Positions 12,056-22,529 of a stretch of DNA of 64,000 nt are shown here, piece by piece. The notes under the pieces were generated by a model. The model had not been told where the DNA came from and searched no databases. It worked only from the letters and a program-made list of their open reading frames with translations. Position 1 is the first letter of the stretch. Each line of letters opens with the position of its first letter. The stretch lies in assembly GCF_028583425.1 (NCBI RefSeq), contig NC_072795.1, positions 10,439,001 to 10,503,000 of the forward strand, in the 5' to 3' direction. Source of the DNA: Eublepharis macularius. Taxonomy: Eukaryota; Chordata; Lepidosauria; Squamata; Eublepharidae. The position numbers were made by a program, and so were the translations under genes.

Positions 12056-12837
12056 TAAATGTAAAAGAAGCAGTCAAAATATTTTATAATGTCATGTAAA
12101 TAAAACAAAACAACCAGAACAGCATGCAAATTTATTCCACCCAAGAAAGGAATGAAGAGACCGAAGAGGCAACCAAGAGAGAAAACATAGCTACTTATCG
12201 AAGAAGGTCTCTCTGTGTAAAGGGACTGATTCCCATTGTAATGGTCCAAGCATCTGGGCAGCAAATAATTCAAAAAAAGGGATTCAAATTTGTAAGGGGA
12301 AAGTAGCAGGGGACACGTTTTGTGTGGTAACAGGTTCTTTTAGCATAGGTGGTTGGGAAGGACAGCGACATTTTTTGTGGTAACATTCTGGCTTCATTTA
12401 TCAGACAGGCAGCCATGTCCAAAAACAAAATATGGTTTTCTGGCCAAACTTTGAAAGAAGGCAGTCATGTATACTGTCTGCAAATAAGGGGTGACTGGGG
12501 GCGGGTTGAATATTTTGGAAATTTTTTAAAGAGCAGAATTCTGTTCGACAATTACCAGATCAACCTGAGCTGTGAAAACCTTTCTTTGAGATATACCAAC
12601 ACAACAAACATTTTATGTTGATAAACAGGGCTGCCAAAAGCCCCCACATCCTCCAGACAAATTATCTTTGGAGTTCTGCCAATTATCAAAGGCGAAAGCC
12701 AATGTTATATGAAAATAAGTTGCTTGACTTGTGATGAAGGATGGGGTTTTGGAATTATATATAGACTAGCAACAAAGTCCATTGTGGAAAAAAAATACAA
12801 CGGGCTCTAGAAAGGGGAGGCTGGGCAGGCAGCTATT

Positions 12838-13512
12838 CCTTCCTCCTCTGTCACTGATCCCGGCCAATGAAGACAGGGGGATGGGCATGGCCACTTCCTC
12901 TGCACTTGATTCTGGCTGAGTGAAGGGGGGAAGGCATTGCCACCTGCTCCACTCCTGATCCCAGCTGAGTGAAGAAGGAGGACATTGCCTCCTACTCTGC
13001 ACCTGATTCCGGCTGGGTGAAGTGGGGAGGGCATTGCAACCTGCTCCGCGCTTGATTCCAGCAGTTGAACAGGGGGGCGGGCATTTCCTCCTGCTCCATG
13101 CCTGATCCAGGTTGGGTGAGGGGAGGCAGGCAATACCTCATTCTCTGCTCCGGATCCTGGCTGGGTGAAAGGGGCAGGCATTGTCACCATCTCCTCACCT
13201 GATCCCAGCCAAGTGAAGGGGGTGGACATTGCCACCTGCTCCACTCCTTATCCCAGCTGGATGAAGTTGGGGGTGGGCATTACCTCCTGCTCTGTGCCTG
13301 ATCCAGCCTGGGTGAAGGGGGATAGGCTCATGCCTCATACTACGCTCCTGATCCCAGGTAGGTGAAGGCAGGGGGCAGGTATTGCCACCTGCTCCATGCT
13401 TGATCCCAGTTGGGTGGAGGTGGGAGAGGACATTGCCACCTGCTCCACTCCTGATCCCAGCTGGGTGAAGTAAGAGGGGTAGGCATTGTCACCTGCTCCG
13501 CTCTGGATCCCA
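12838..13512. repeat. Minisatellite, about 12 units of 55-60 bp
   Basis: Units follow the pattern CTGATCCCAGCTGGGTGAAG, then a G-rich run, then GGGCATTGCCACCTGCTCC. Units differ by substitutions and small length changes, and several stay open in one frame. The predicted repetitive proteins are therefore artefacts of the array, not genes. Confidence 0.85.
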
Positions 13513-13576
13513 ATAAATCTTTAGCAAGTAATACACATCCACAATCCTCTCTCCACATATTTGGTATGTGTCCCAT

Positions 13577-14289
13577 AGGCAGCCCAGAACAGATACCTAC
13601 CCTAGACTACCCTATCATTAGCATATTAAAGACCAAAATCAGCATCAGCACCTTGAATAGCAGATTATTAACATTTTAACATCTCCAGTATACTTCTCTG
13701 GGACTCTCTGGAATGCCTCTGCTACTTACTTATTGGAAGATGCTGCAGTTCCCCCTTACATATTCTGTGTGTAATTTAAATTGATGTAGGAAATAATATG
13801 TGGCATGAACCAAAGGACTGTTGACCAACGGCTTCCAGACTTTGGCATTCGCAGCAGAGTCACCATTGTGGGAACTGCAAACCACCAACAGCCTGGCAAA
13901 CTATGGAGTGGACTGTTACTGTTCTTTCTGCCCTCTTGCAAAGTTTGTTCTCTTGGGTTGTCTGACACTGGGAAGAAGTCCTGCCTATAGAGGGAATTCT
14001 CTTCATCATATGTGCAAATTAAGAAGAAGACAGCCTGTGTTTAATAATGAGCAGGACTTACTGATTAACAGGATGGAGTTGGGTGGAGTTTGGTAGATCC
14101 ATCTTACAATTGGCTGTGTTTCAGAGGGAACCTTTCACTGAATTTGATATTGGATGCTTGGAGAGAGGGAGGTATTGTGGTGGCAGTAGGATCATTGAGG
14201 GGAGAGAAGGGAGGAAACACGATTGCATTTATCCTTTGTATAATCTCTGTCCCATTCAAAGTGTTGAAGGTCAAAAGGCTCTCAGTCCT
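13577..14289. other. Possible degraded LINE sequence
   Basis: Nothing is firmly assignable. The end (from about 14150) leads into a LINE endonuclease fragment, so part of this stretch is probably the decayed upstream portion of that element. Confidence 0.35.
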
Positions 14290-14540
14290 CCTATTAGAAA
14301 CCTGATGATGTTTAATGCCAGATCTCTCTGATACATCATTTGAGCAGAGGTGAAAATGTCAACCTTGTCTGTGTGATCAAAACCTGGCTGGAGGGCTCAG
14401 AGGCTTCAAATATTCCTCTGTCTCAATTACCCCCAATTAACTATATGGTCCTCCATTAACCTCCAACTGGGAATGGAGTGGGGGCTTATCTGCCTTCAAA
14501 AGTAGGTTCCTAGTTCAAATCGGACTGTGTTGATATGACC
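14290..14540 (+). mobile_element. CR1/L2-type LINE endonuclease fragment
   Basis: Conceptual translation across stops gives FNARSL, then a gap, then KTWLEGSEASNIPLSQLPP and INY, then GNGVGAYLPSKV. This is the order seen in the N-terminal half of CR1/L2 apurinic-type endonucleases (NARSL start, ETWL motif). It carries stops and indels, and it is interrupted by the foldback element that follows. Confidence 0.6.
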
Positions 14541-14560
14541 CACAAGCTCTTGTTTTTATC

Positions 14561-14793
14561 TCAGTCAACGAGGGATTCACTTGTCTGTTTCCCTCAAGTT
14601 TTGATGGGAAATGTAGGCGTCCTGGTCTCGCAGCTTGGCTCTCTGACTGCTGTCCAGTGGACTTTTCAACTGTCACTTGTCCAACATTCCGCCAAGCTGC
14701 CTACATTTCCCGCCAAAACTGGAGGGAAGCTGGCAAGTGTCCAACCTGTGCCTTTTGTCACTTGTGGTTCTGCTCTCAGTCAACGAGGGATTC
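14561..14793. repeat. Foldback element (family with TTTGATGGGAAATGTAGGC arms)
   Basis: Imperfect inverted arms, CCCTCAAGTTTTGATGGGAA and a diverged complement near 14700-14725, surround a central CTGTCCAGTGGACTTTTCAA. The 20-bp sequence CTCAGTCAACGAGGGATTCA flanks both ends (14561 and 14774). Related copies lie at 28546, 29491 and 30493. The left outer arm appears shortened in this copy. Confidence 0.7.
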
Positions 14794-15542
14794 ATTTTGC
14801 TGGCCCTGCCCTTAAGCTTCTAGTGGGCTCTTCTCTCATGCTGTTTTTGCATAGTCTATTTTTACCACATTTTGGCCCCATACTTCTTCAGGTTTTCTTC
14901 CGAATTCTGGACAGTTAAACCCCCTTCTGATTTCAATGCTGAGTTTCAAGGGTTCTCTTACAAGTTTTTTCCTCTGCGCAGAAAAAGCACAGTCAAAAAG
15001 CTCAGAGGAGAACTCTTGAAAGTCTGCCTTGAAATCTGAAGGAGGAGTTAATCATTCGGAATTTGCAATAAAACCGGAAGAGGTATGGAGCCAAACACGG
15101 CGAAAATTGCCCATGTTTATCCACTCAGTCTCCCACACAATGAAATTTACTCTCTCTTTCTGCCAATCAGCCTTTAAGAAAATAAGAACAGTCTGGCAGC
15201 CATCCACCAAACCCTCTGTGTGTGTGCGCGCATGTGCGTGTGTAAAATCAGGCAGAATCTCCTGCTTCTCTATTATAGCTTGGTAGACATGAACTAAGGA
15301 GTCAGGATTTTTTATGGGTGAAAAGAAGTTGACTCCCATTTCAGAAAAAGAAGCATGTATAAGCATTCCATAGACAAAAATGTCGGGGAGGGGGAGTGTA
15401 CAGCACAAGAAAATCAACTATATTAAGCATTTGAGCACAGGAAAATTTGACCATAGGAAAATCAACCATATTAAAATACATTCTTCTGTTCTTAGGTCAT
15501 TTATTTTGATATACTCTAATGACATGGAAAAGTCATCTAAAG
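14794..15542. other. Unassigned sequence with a short GT-rich run
   Basis: No exon was recognised. A GTGTGTGCGCGC-type run occurs near 15220-15242. The open frames of 85-121 codons have no recognisable domain. Confidence 0.4.
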
Positions 15543-15555
15543 CATATCATAAATA

Positions 15556-15830
15556 TTGTCGAAGGCTTTCACGGCCGGAGAACGATGGTTGTTGTGGGTT
15601 TTCCGGGCTGTATTGCCGTGGTCTTGGCATTGTAGTTCCTGACGTTTCGCCAGCAGCTGTGACTGGCATCTTCAGAGGTGTAGCACCAAAAGACAGAGAT
15701 CTCTCAGTGTCACAGTCTCTGTCTTTTGGTGCTACACCTCTGAAGATGCCAGCCACAGCTGCTGGCGAAACGTCAGGAACTACAATGCCAAGACCACGGC
15801 AATACAGCCCGGAAAACCCACAACAACCAT
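15556..15830. mobile_element. Head-to-head inverted dimer of family-1 hammerhead repeat
   Basis: A 275-bp unit flanked by perfect 13-bp duplications CATATCATAAATA (15543-15555 and 15831-15843). The left half is the reverse complement of the right half, and they meet in a short spacer near 15695-15715 containing ATCTCTCAGTGTCACAG. Both halves retain the hammerhead core, so this is the best-preserved dimer in the window. It arose by insertion of one inverted unit, as at 1458-1733. Confidence 0.88.
15728..15789 (+). ncRNA. Hammerhead ribozyme-like motif, family 1
   Basis: The core CUGAAGA (15740-15746) fits the hammerhead consensus CUGANGA. It is followed by one extra U, a perfect 6-bp stem GCCAGC/GCUGGC with a 7-nt loop, then GAAACGUC. 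This gives a two-pair, loopless stem III (AC/GU) and cleavage base C15774. Stem I pairs CCU (15737-15739) with AGG (15775-15777). After an internal loop, GGUG (15728-15731) may pair with UGCC (15786-15789). So short a stem III would normally favour dimer-type folding. Activity is inferred from pairing alone. Confidence 0.6.
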
Positions 15831-16081
15831 CATATCATAAATAGCTTTCAACTTTTGTTCATATCCTTGAAGAAATTTTATTTTACAAAAGGTGGACAGA
15901 CTTTTCCAGCATTGCTCAAGTTATACAATTCCAAAATCTTCCCTGCAAACCTGTATGGGGCACCAATGCTATAAGGAGCATTGCAATTGCTAAACCTCTT
16001 GACTGGCTGCAAATTAACTTTTTCCAAACCATCTTGGGATTTCCCAATTGTGTCTCCAGCTCAGTAATTATATTAGAAATT

Positions 16082-16082
<1 letters not shown>

Positions 16083-16118
<36 letters not shown>
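16083..16118 (+). repeat. (AAC)n microsatellite
   Basis: About 12 tandem AAC units. They probably grew from the tail of the adjacent minus-strand SINE. Confidence 0.9.
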
Positions 16119-16357
16119 TTTGATTTATGTACCGCCCTTCAGGATGACTTAACACACACTCAGAGTGGTTTACAAAGTATGTAATTATTATCCCCACAAC
16201 AACAAACACCCTGTGAGGTGGGTGGGGCTGAGAGAGATCTGGAAGAGCTGTGACTGACCCAAGGTCACCCAGCCAGCTTCAGGTGGAGGATGGGGACTCA
16301 AACCTGGTTCTCCAGATTAGAGTCCTGTGTTCTTAACCACTACACCAAACTAGCTCT
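16119..16357 (-). mobile_element. tRNA-derived SINE, reverse orientation
   Basis: Read on the minus strand, it starts with GTAGTGGTTAAGAACACAGG, then has a B-box-like GGTTTGAGTCCCC and a core with GTGACCTTGGGTCAGTCACA. It ends with CACTCTGAGTGTG and GGCGGTACATAAATC, then the AAC/TTG tail. It is longer and better preserved than the other copies. Confidence 0.75.
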
Positions 16358-16564
16358 AATCCAAATTGGATTATGCTCTTTACAATGAGTCACATGGAAA
16401 TATGCCATTAAAATGAGATTAAAAATATTCCTCTTAGAACCCCCGAGTCAACTAATACCTCTAATGAGGCATTTTTTTATCCTCAAGTGCCTTTGTTTGA
16501 TAAATTGTGTGAACTGGAATTTCGGTTAGATGACAATCTATTTAATTATTAACCAGAACCATTA

Positions 16565-17050
16565 TTGAAAAGTATAACAGAAGCAATTTTGTCACATAAC
16601 TGGTCTGAGTTACTTACTGATTCATACAGGAAGTATTCTACTTTGTATTATGGCTATATCCCTACAATTTCCTTTCCAATTGCTAATTCTTTGGTTTTTA
16701 TAAAAAATCCCAAACACAGATGTTTAATTCTTTTGGCACAATGTAATTCATCTTGCCAAAAATTGTTCTTGTGCATCTGGAACAATAGAGACCATCTCAC
16801 ACGTGTTGTTACACTGTTTATTGAAGCTAGGTGTGATATAGTGGGATCTCCTGCCAACTCTGATATTCAGTGTTATAGTAATTATATTATTCTGAAAATG
16901 CTGTTTTCAAAGGATGTGGGCTGGCTGGAAGCTGTACCCGGTTTCTTTGCATACGTTTCTAAATGATTTTAGCATTATTATTTTACTGATATGCTCTGTT
17001 TTTCTATAATCCCGCTAATCAATGGTTGAAGGGATTGAAAATAAAATGTA
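16565..17050 (+). mobile_element. Possible LINE 3' fragment
   Basis: An open frame of 133 codons starts at 16565. It has a CNSSCQ-type cysteine cluster followed by NNRDHLTRVV, loosely resembling the cysteine/histidine tail of LINE proteins. It ends near GAAAATAAAATGTATTG. No strong family match is visible, so the assignment is tentative. Confidence 0.3.
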
Positions 17051-17764
17051 TTGTTTGCAAAAGCAAAAGGCAGAAATACTTCAGTAATTTCGGTTTCAGT
17101 TTTCAGTTAGATTTTCCACAACAATTTTGATCCATTTCAACAACTTGCACCACTAAAACCTCCTCTGAAATTGTGCTTGGGCACACATGCCGGGGTAGAC
17201 AATGAGGTGAAATTGAAATAATTCAGCCCCTGCTGGCCAGCAGCTGCAGCCGCATAAACTGGGGACCACCTTTTGCCGGCCCAATGGATGAGGAGGCAGA
17301 AACCTCTTCCCAGTCATCCGAGTCTTTGAACTGCGGGCAGAGCCAGATGTCTTAAAAAGGGGCTCCAGCCCTCAGGTCAGCAGTTGCCTCCTGCTCAGCC
17401 CACTCACCTACTCTGTAATTGTGAAGGTTTAGCCAGTCGCTGATTACCAAAGCCAGGTTGGAACTTTTTCTCCTTTCCCCAATTGGCTGATGGAGAGAAG
17501 TGTCATTCACCTACCTTGCACTGCTTACATGAGTTGTGGTAACTGGCTTACGGTGGAGGCTTTAATGGGTTGCCACTGGCAGAATAGAATAAGAGTTAAG
17601 TGAGTGGGGCAGTGGGCCCCACTTGGCCCATCTTCATTGTTGGGGGAATTGGGGGCTGTCAGAATCAGTTGGCATGTTTTATGGCAGCCAGCTGTGAGGG
17701 CAGACTGCCGGATGGGACCCCCTGTACAACGGCACAGCACCCTGTCCACTGAGGTGCTGTGTAT
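17051..17764. other. Unassigned sequence upstream of the decayed P450 exon
   Basis: No exon or repeat is identified. The duplicated segment begins near 17765. Confidence 0.4.
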
Positions 17765-18440
17765 TTAGCTGTGTCTACGATGCATAAAGAGGATGTCAGC
17801 AGAGAACTGAGATAAGTGGCAACAATCTGGAAGGAAAAGCCACTAGAGGAAGAATCTACTGCCTATCCAGGTGAATGATAAAAATATTGAGAAAAAGAAG
17901 CAAGGACAAAGTTGGGACTACAGGCAATTTTGATAGCCCTGCTAGTATGCGTACTAATTCTGCACTTTCTGAAACAGCTGTCGTCACAGAGGACCTACCC
18001 TCCTGGACTTCTCCCACTACCTATCATTGGAAGCATTTGGCGGTTTGCCTTCAGTCATTCCAAAGATCTTCTCATTGAGGTATGTCATTTCATATAATTA
18101 CTCCATGTAGTGAAATAAGGAGAACGTTTTTAGCCATTTTCTTACATGGCTTGCACAAGTTGCTTGATATTCTTCGATAGTCAGTCATCTCTGCAGTGTC
18201 ACATATGAGTCCTCCTTCTGTACAGAGCTCATTTAAAGAAATGTTTAGAGGTCTCAGCAAGGAGAGGTCCTCTGACCTCTCTACTCATGTTATGTCTATG
18301 AATTTTCTTTTATGCCAAAAAAGTTGCTGTGCTGTGTGCTGAATAGAATTTTCTACACAGTCGTTTCATGACCACCATGTGAATGTCCAAATCTAAGGAA
18401 GGGCACCTGCAAAGGAGAATGGTGGCTTGTCTGACCATGC
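17765..18440 (+). repeat. Inverted segmental duplication arm (partner of 7405-8045)
   Basis: Shares upstream region, exon 1 and proximal intron with the minus strand of 7405-8045. A block of about 60 bp with GCTTGCACAAGTTGCTTGAT (18130-18190) recurs at 18475-18535, so a further local duplication occurred here. Confidence 0.8.
17909..18079 (+). pseudogene. Cytochrome P450 family 2 exon 1 with lost start codon
   Basis: 171 nt aligned codon for codon with the intact exon at 7726-7896. It encodes LGLQAILIALLVCVLILHF as the anchor, then SSQRTYPPGLLPLPIIGSIW and ends IE before a GTATGT donor. The homologous ATG is AAG (17909-17911). In frame upstream there is a TGA at 17888 with no ATG between. 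The TATA-like box is also mutated. The body of the exon is open and well conserved, which suggests recent loss or use of an upstream leader exon. No exon 2 follows until 45781, which belongs more simply with the exon at 35928. Confidence 0.75.
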
Positions 18441-19409
18441 AAATGAACAATGAAAGATTATCAGTTCCACTTTTTTAGTCATTTTTTTACTATGCTTGCA
18501 CAGGTTGCTTGATATCCTTCAAGAAAGTATATGAGGGGTGTAGATTAGGGTTTTCTACCATTCTAATTTTTTGCCTACGTTTCTGGAAACTTGGCAGGGT
18601 TTTTTTTTTTAAGGATACGCAGAAGACATTCCTTTGTAATTTTGGTGACATTTGGTTGAAAAAAAACCCTCCAGCTTTCTGCCCCCCCACCCATGGAAGT
18701 CTCCATTGGGAAATAATGGATATACTCTGATGTCTAGAGGGTAGAGGATGCTTAGGGGCACTTTGAAGGTTTCTCAACAAATAGGGATTCTAAAATTAAG
18801 AATCTAGCTGCTTGGCCAATGGTAACCAAATGCAATGTTCTGAATTGTGGTTCCTGTTGATCCACTACTCTGCTGGGTGATAGATGAGGCTGGTACACCT
18901 CTAGACAGTGACCACATTTAATGACCTACACAGCAGGTCAGTTCTACTAAGTAAGCCCTACCCTGCCCCTTTCATTACATCATTTGCCTTAAGCGAGTCC
19001 TTTAGCGGGATTTTTGTGGTGTACAGTAAATCTCGTGCTGGGCATAGCCCACTTGACATATGTCCCAACGAATGCTTGAGGTAAATGCACATCCAACAAA
19101 GGACAATTTACATCTCAGCTTTAGATGCTGGGGAAAGATGGTGAGATAGCTGCTAAATTGCCCGATTCTTATAATAAAGTGTCCTATGATTTTCTGGTGA
19201 ACCTACGTAAAGATAAATAACAGTTACTAATATTTTCAACAGATGGTCAGCCACACTGGTCAGATAGTTAGCCACATTGAAGAATCCTCAAATCAGCAAG
19301 TTTCTGGCTTCCTCAAGATTTATCCAATGAGAAGCTCTCCTTGCGATTTGGGGGGAATTAACAGCAAGGAGAATTAGTGAGAGGAGGGGTAATTTAGGGA
19401 TCTTTGGTG
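18441..19409. other. Unassigned sequence
   Basis: No exon found. Homopolymer T (18599-18611) and A/C runs occur. The last 8 bases before 19418 are the left target-site copy of the following hAT element. Confidence 0.4.
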
Positions 19410-19417
19410 CCTATGTA

Positions 19418-20489
19418 TAGACATGGGCACGATCCAAAAAAATCCCGATTTAGCTGATCGTGATTCCGCAGCGGCGCCGAACCCAGGTACCCGAACCTCA
19501 CCGATCAAGTCCCGTTTCCAATACAGAATCGGGAATCGGGAATCGGGAAGGCCGACGCGGGAGGGCGCCCCACCACCAACACTCCCCGAGACCAGAGTGA
19601 TCAGGCACTAGAGTGTGTAATACTGTGTGAGCCCTCAGCCAAGGAGGTGCCCTCTGAGCTTGGCCCCAGAGCTAGACGGCAGCCCTGGAAGCAGAGAGAG
19701 AGAATAGGAATAGAGCCCAACCCCAGCTGCAACACTCCCTCCCAGACCTGAGCCCTCAGCCGAGGTGCCCACCGACCTTGGCCCCAGAGCTAGGCGGCAG
19801 CCCTGGAACCAGAGGAGATAGCTCCCTATTCCCTAATTCCCTATCCGCTGAAGCCCAAAGCTAAAACTCCCTCTCCCTCTCTCTCTCTTTTGCTTTCTCT
19901 CTCCAAAAGCGGCAAGCGAGAGCTCGCCTCTGTCCCACTCCACCCGCAAGCGGAAAGTGAAACTTTGTTGCGCAGCACATGGCTATTTATAAAGCCTGGG
20001 TCTGCTGCGCAGGAGGGCTGTGTTTGGCTGTAAGAGCTGCCTCTCAGGCTTTGCAGGGATGAGATTCAAGTGCCCATGGCTACAGAAGAACACCCCCTTC
20101 CCCCGCCCTCCCCTCTCTTCTCCCAAATGGACGAGATGGGTGCGCGCTTTTCTGGCTGCTCTGTGGTTGGAAGGAAGCCCTGCTGATCAAGGAAAGCTGG
20201 GCTTCCATTCGCGTTTCCAGGGCGACAGAAGGAGGGCAAACAGCTCCAGCATTCCCCAGGCTCCGTTTCCACGGGGCTCCATTCCCTCGGGAACAGATGG
20301 CTGGCACCAGACTGTCTGCAGACTGCAATCCTGAACGTAAACCAATCGATCCGATTGAGACCCGATAGAGCGCCCCACCTGAGCGCTGAACCGGGAGCCG
20401 TGGACGGAACCGATCAGCCCGGTCCCGATGGCGCAAACGCCAAAATCAGGGCAATTTTCAGACCGTAATTCTGATTGTGCCCATGTCTA
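19418..20489. mobile_element. hAT non-autonomous element (TAGACATGGGCACG ends)
   Basis: The 1072-bp element begins TAGACATGGGCACGATC and ends GTGCCCATGTCTA, and is flanked by a perfect 8-bp duplication CCTATGTA (19410-19417 and 20490-20497). Eight-bp duplications and short terminal repeats indicate the hAT superfamily. Inside are two copies of the GAGCCCTCAGCC...GGCAGCCCTGG block also seen in tandem at 48029-48830, and a GC-rich right half. It has no transposase, so it depends on enzyme in trans. Confidence 0.88.
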
Positions 20490-20515
20490 CCTATGTATAT
20501 GAAATTCCCTTCCTC

Positions 20516-20625
<110 letters not shown>

Positions 20626-20639
20626 AGACTTTTATTCTG

Positions 20640-21402
20640 CCCTCCTCACAAGCGAGTTCAGGAGAGGGTATTCTAGAGAATTCCTTCAATAAGCAGGCAG
20701 ATGTTCAATCAAAACAGGGTCTTTTATTTAAAATTTATCTCTGAATCCTAATCTAGCATCTACCCAATATGGTTTCTGACAGGAACCATTTTAGGAGCCT
20801 AAAGTATGAAAGCTATCCCTAGCTTTTACCATCCCCCAAGAGTATTCCCATTAGAGTCTCTTAATGAGACTTACAATATAATGAAACACAGATTGGTAGA
20901 GACCATATTTACAGAAAAAATGGCTATAAAATGAGAGGATCTTTTAAGCGCAAAAGAGAGTACATCTTCTTTTATATAATTTTGAATTCCATTCAGAAAC
21001 TACACAGCTTTGACTTCTTGACACTATCTATCTGATTCTCCAAAGCCTTGGATGCCAGAAGAATCCCCTGTTAATTTTACTGTTCAGTGTTCTCTCAGTC
21101 CTAGTTCTAACCCACTTCAGCAATATCACATCACTTTAATCATAGAGCCTTACAGAATAATATTTGATTACCTTACAATTAGGGATTTAATGTAAATGGG
21201 ATTTTTCTCCATCACAGTCACCAAAACATAAAGCTTCAATTCAAAATTGTCTCTGTGTCATTATGAAATTTTCCTGTGGCAGTCATCCTGAGCTATTCTT
21301 TCCTAGTTGCTCCCTATTCCTGGACTTTCCCCCTCCCAGAACTTATCATTAATGATTAATTACCAAACTCTGTGGTTTCCCAGTCTTTCCTAAAGTTAAA
21401 TA
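20640..21402. other. Unassigned AT-rich sequence
   Basis: No exon or repeat recognised. Confidence 0.4.
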
Positions 21403-21410
21403 CCCATATA

Positions 21411-21842
21411 CAGGGCTCATTTTGAGGGGGAACACACCAGAACACAGTTTCGACAGTTCCCCCAAAAGGTCACATGTCAGGCGGCCCACTCACCTGACTC
21501 TTGGCCATTTGGGGCCCGTTTCAGCCTGAATTGGGATGAAATGGCCCGGATAGGGCCTCTGATGGGTTGTGGATCACTCTCCCACTCAGCAGTGGCCCGA
21601 CCTTGACCATTTTGGGCCCCTTTTCAGCCATTTTCAGCCCCTTTTGTCATTTTGGGCCCAATTTGGGCCCTGAATGGCCAAGATTGGGTCCAAAACAACC
21701 AGGATAGGTGATGTCAGGGGGTGTGGCATATGCAAATCAGTTATGCTAATGACACACTTCTGGTGATGTCAAGGGCCGTAGCATATGCTAATGAGTTATT
21801 CTAATGAGTTCCTCCAGCTCTTTTTCTTCAAAATGACCCCTG
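21411..21842. mobile_element. hAT-type MITE (CAGGG...CCCTG ends), 432 bp
   Basis: It starts CAGGGCTCATTTTGAGGGGG and ends TTCAAAATGACCCCTG, which are imperfect inverted ends. The perfect 8-bp duplication CCCATATA flanks it (21403-21410, 21843-21850). The interior repeats TTTTGGGCCC-like blocks. It has no coding capacity. Confidence 0.88.
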
Positions 21843-21850
21843 CCCATATA

Positions 21851-22529
21851 TATATTTGATCTTCAAATCTAAGTTCTTTTCTGGTTTGCTTGCCTTCTTC
21901 CTTCCCAGCCCATTTAGGGAAAATACATGTCTCAGTTATTAAAGTAGAAGAATAAAGCATTTTTCATTGTTCAAAGAACTCCCTGCTTCTGGGTTAGTTC
22001 TAGATCAGTGTTTCAGCTTAGTGCTGTCTTTTTGGGCACTTTGACAGCTTCAGAATAAATATTCTCTCTGTGCTAGTCAAAGAAACCTTGATTGATTGAC
22101 TTTGGGCAGACAGATGCAGAACTCTCTCTGTGTCATTCTGAAGAGCTTTCTTCGCTTTCGTCCTAGCAAAGCCTGTTCATTCTGAGAGCCTGCTGTTCAG
22201 GCCCAAAAAGCAGGAGCCGAAAAGTCTGCACTAAGGTATGGTCTGTATGGTCTAACAATTTAAATTTATCCATATATATCGGCACATACATTGCTATCTA
22301 ATGCTATGGCCAGAGGGGGGCAAAGGGCAGAACTAAGGGGAAAATGGAGCTGGGAAGTGAAACAGTGTTGGATCCTAGGGCAGTACCAATGAGAAAATGG
22401 GATTCCCTCCTCCCAAGTCCTCACAGGCTCCTTTTTGGATCTTTTAAGGAGATACAGGTATCCCTGTCCCCCCCCCCTAATATCATGAGGCTCTGTTAGG
22501 GGTGCCAGGTGAGGGATCCCTCTCTCACA
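21851..22529. other. Unassigned sequence
   Basis: No exon recognised. It contains a C run near 22470-22478. Confidence 0.4.

Noticed and set aside
12766..13576. Repetitive protein frames
   Set aside because: They are produced by the 55-60 bp minisatellite and have no signal or domain.
15380..15844. 154-codon frame
   Set aside because: It runs through the inverted hammerhead dimer and differs between copies only as the repeat does; the coding appearance comes from the palindrome.
17875..17890. ATG upstream of the decayed P450 exon 1 as an alternative start
   Set aside because: It is followed in the same frame by TGA at 17888, so it cannot extend into the exon.
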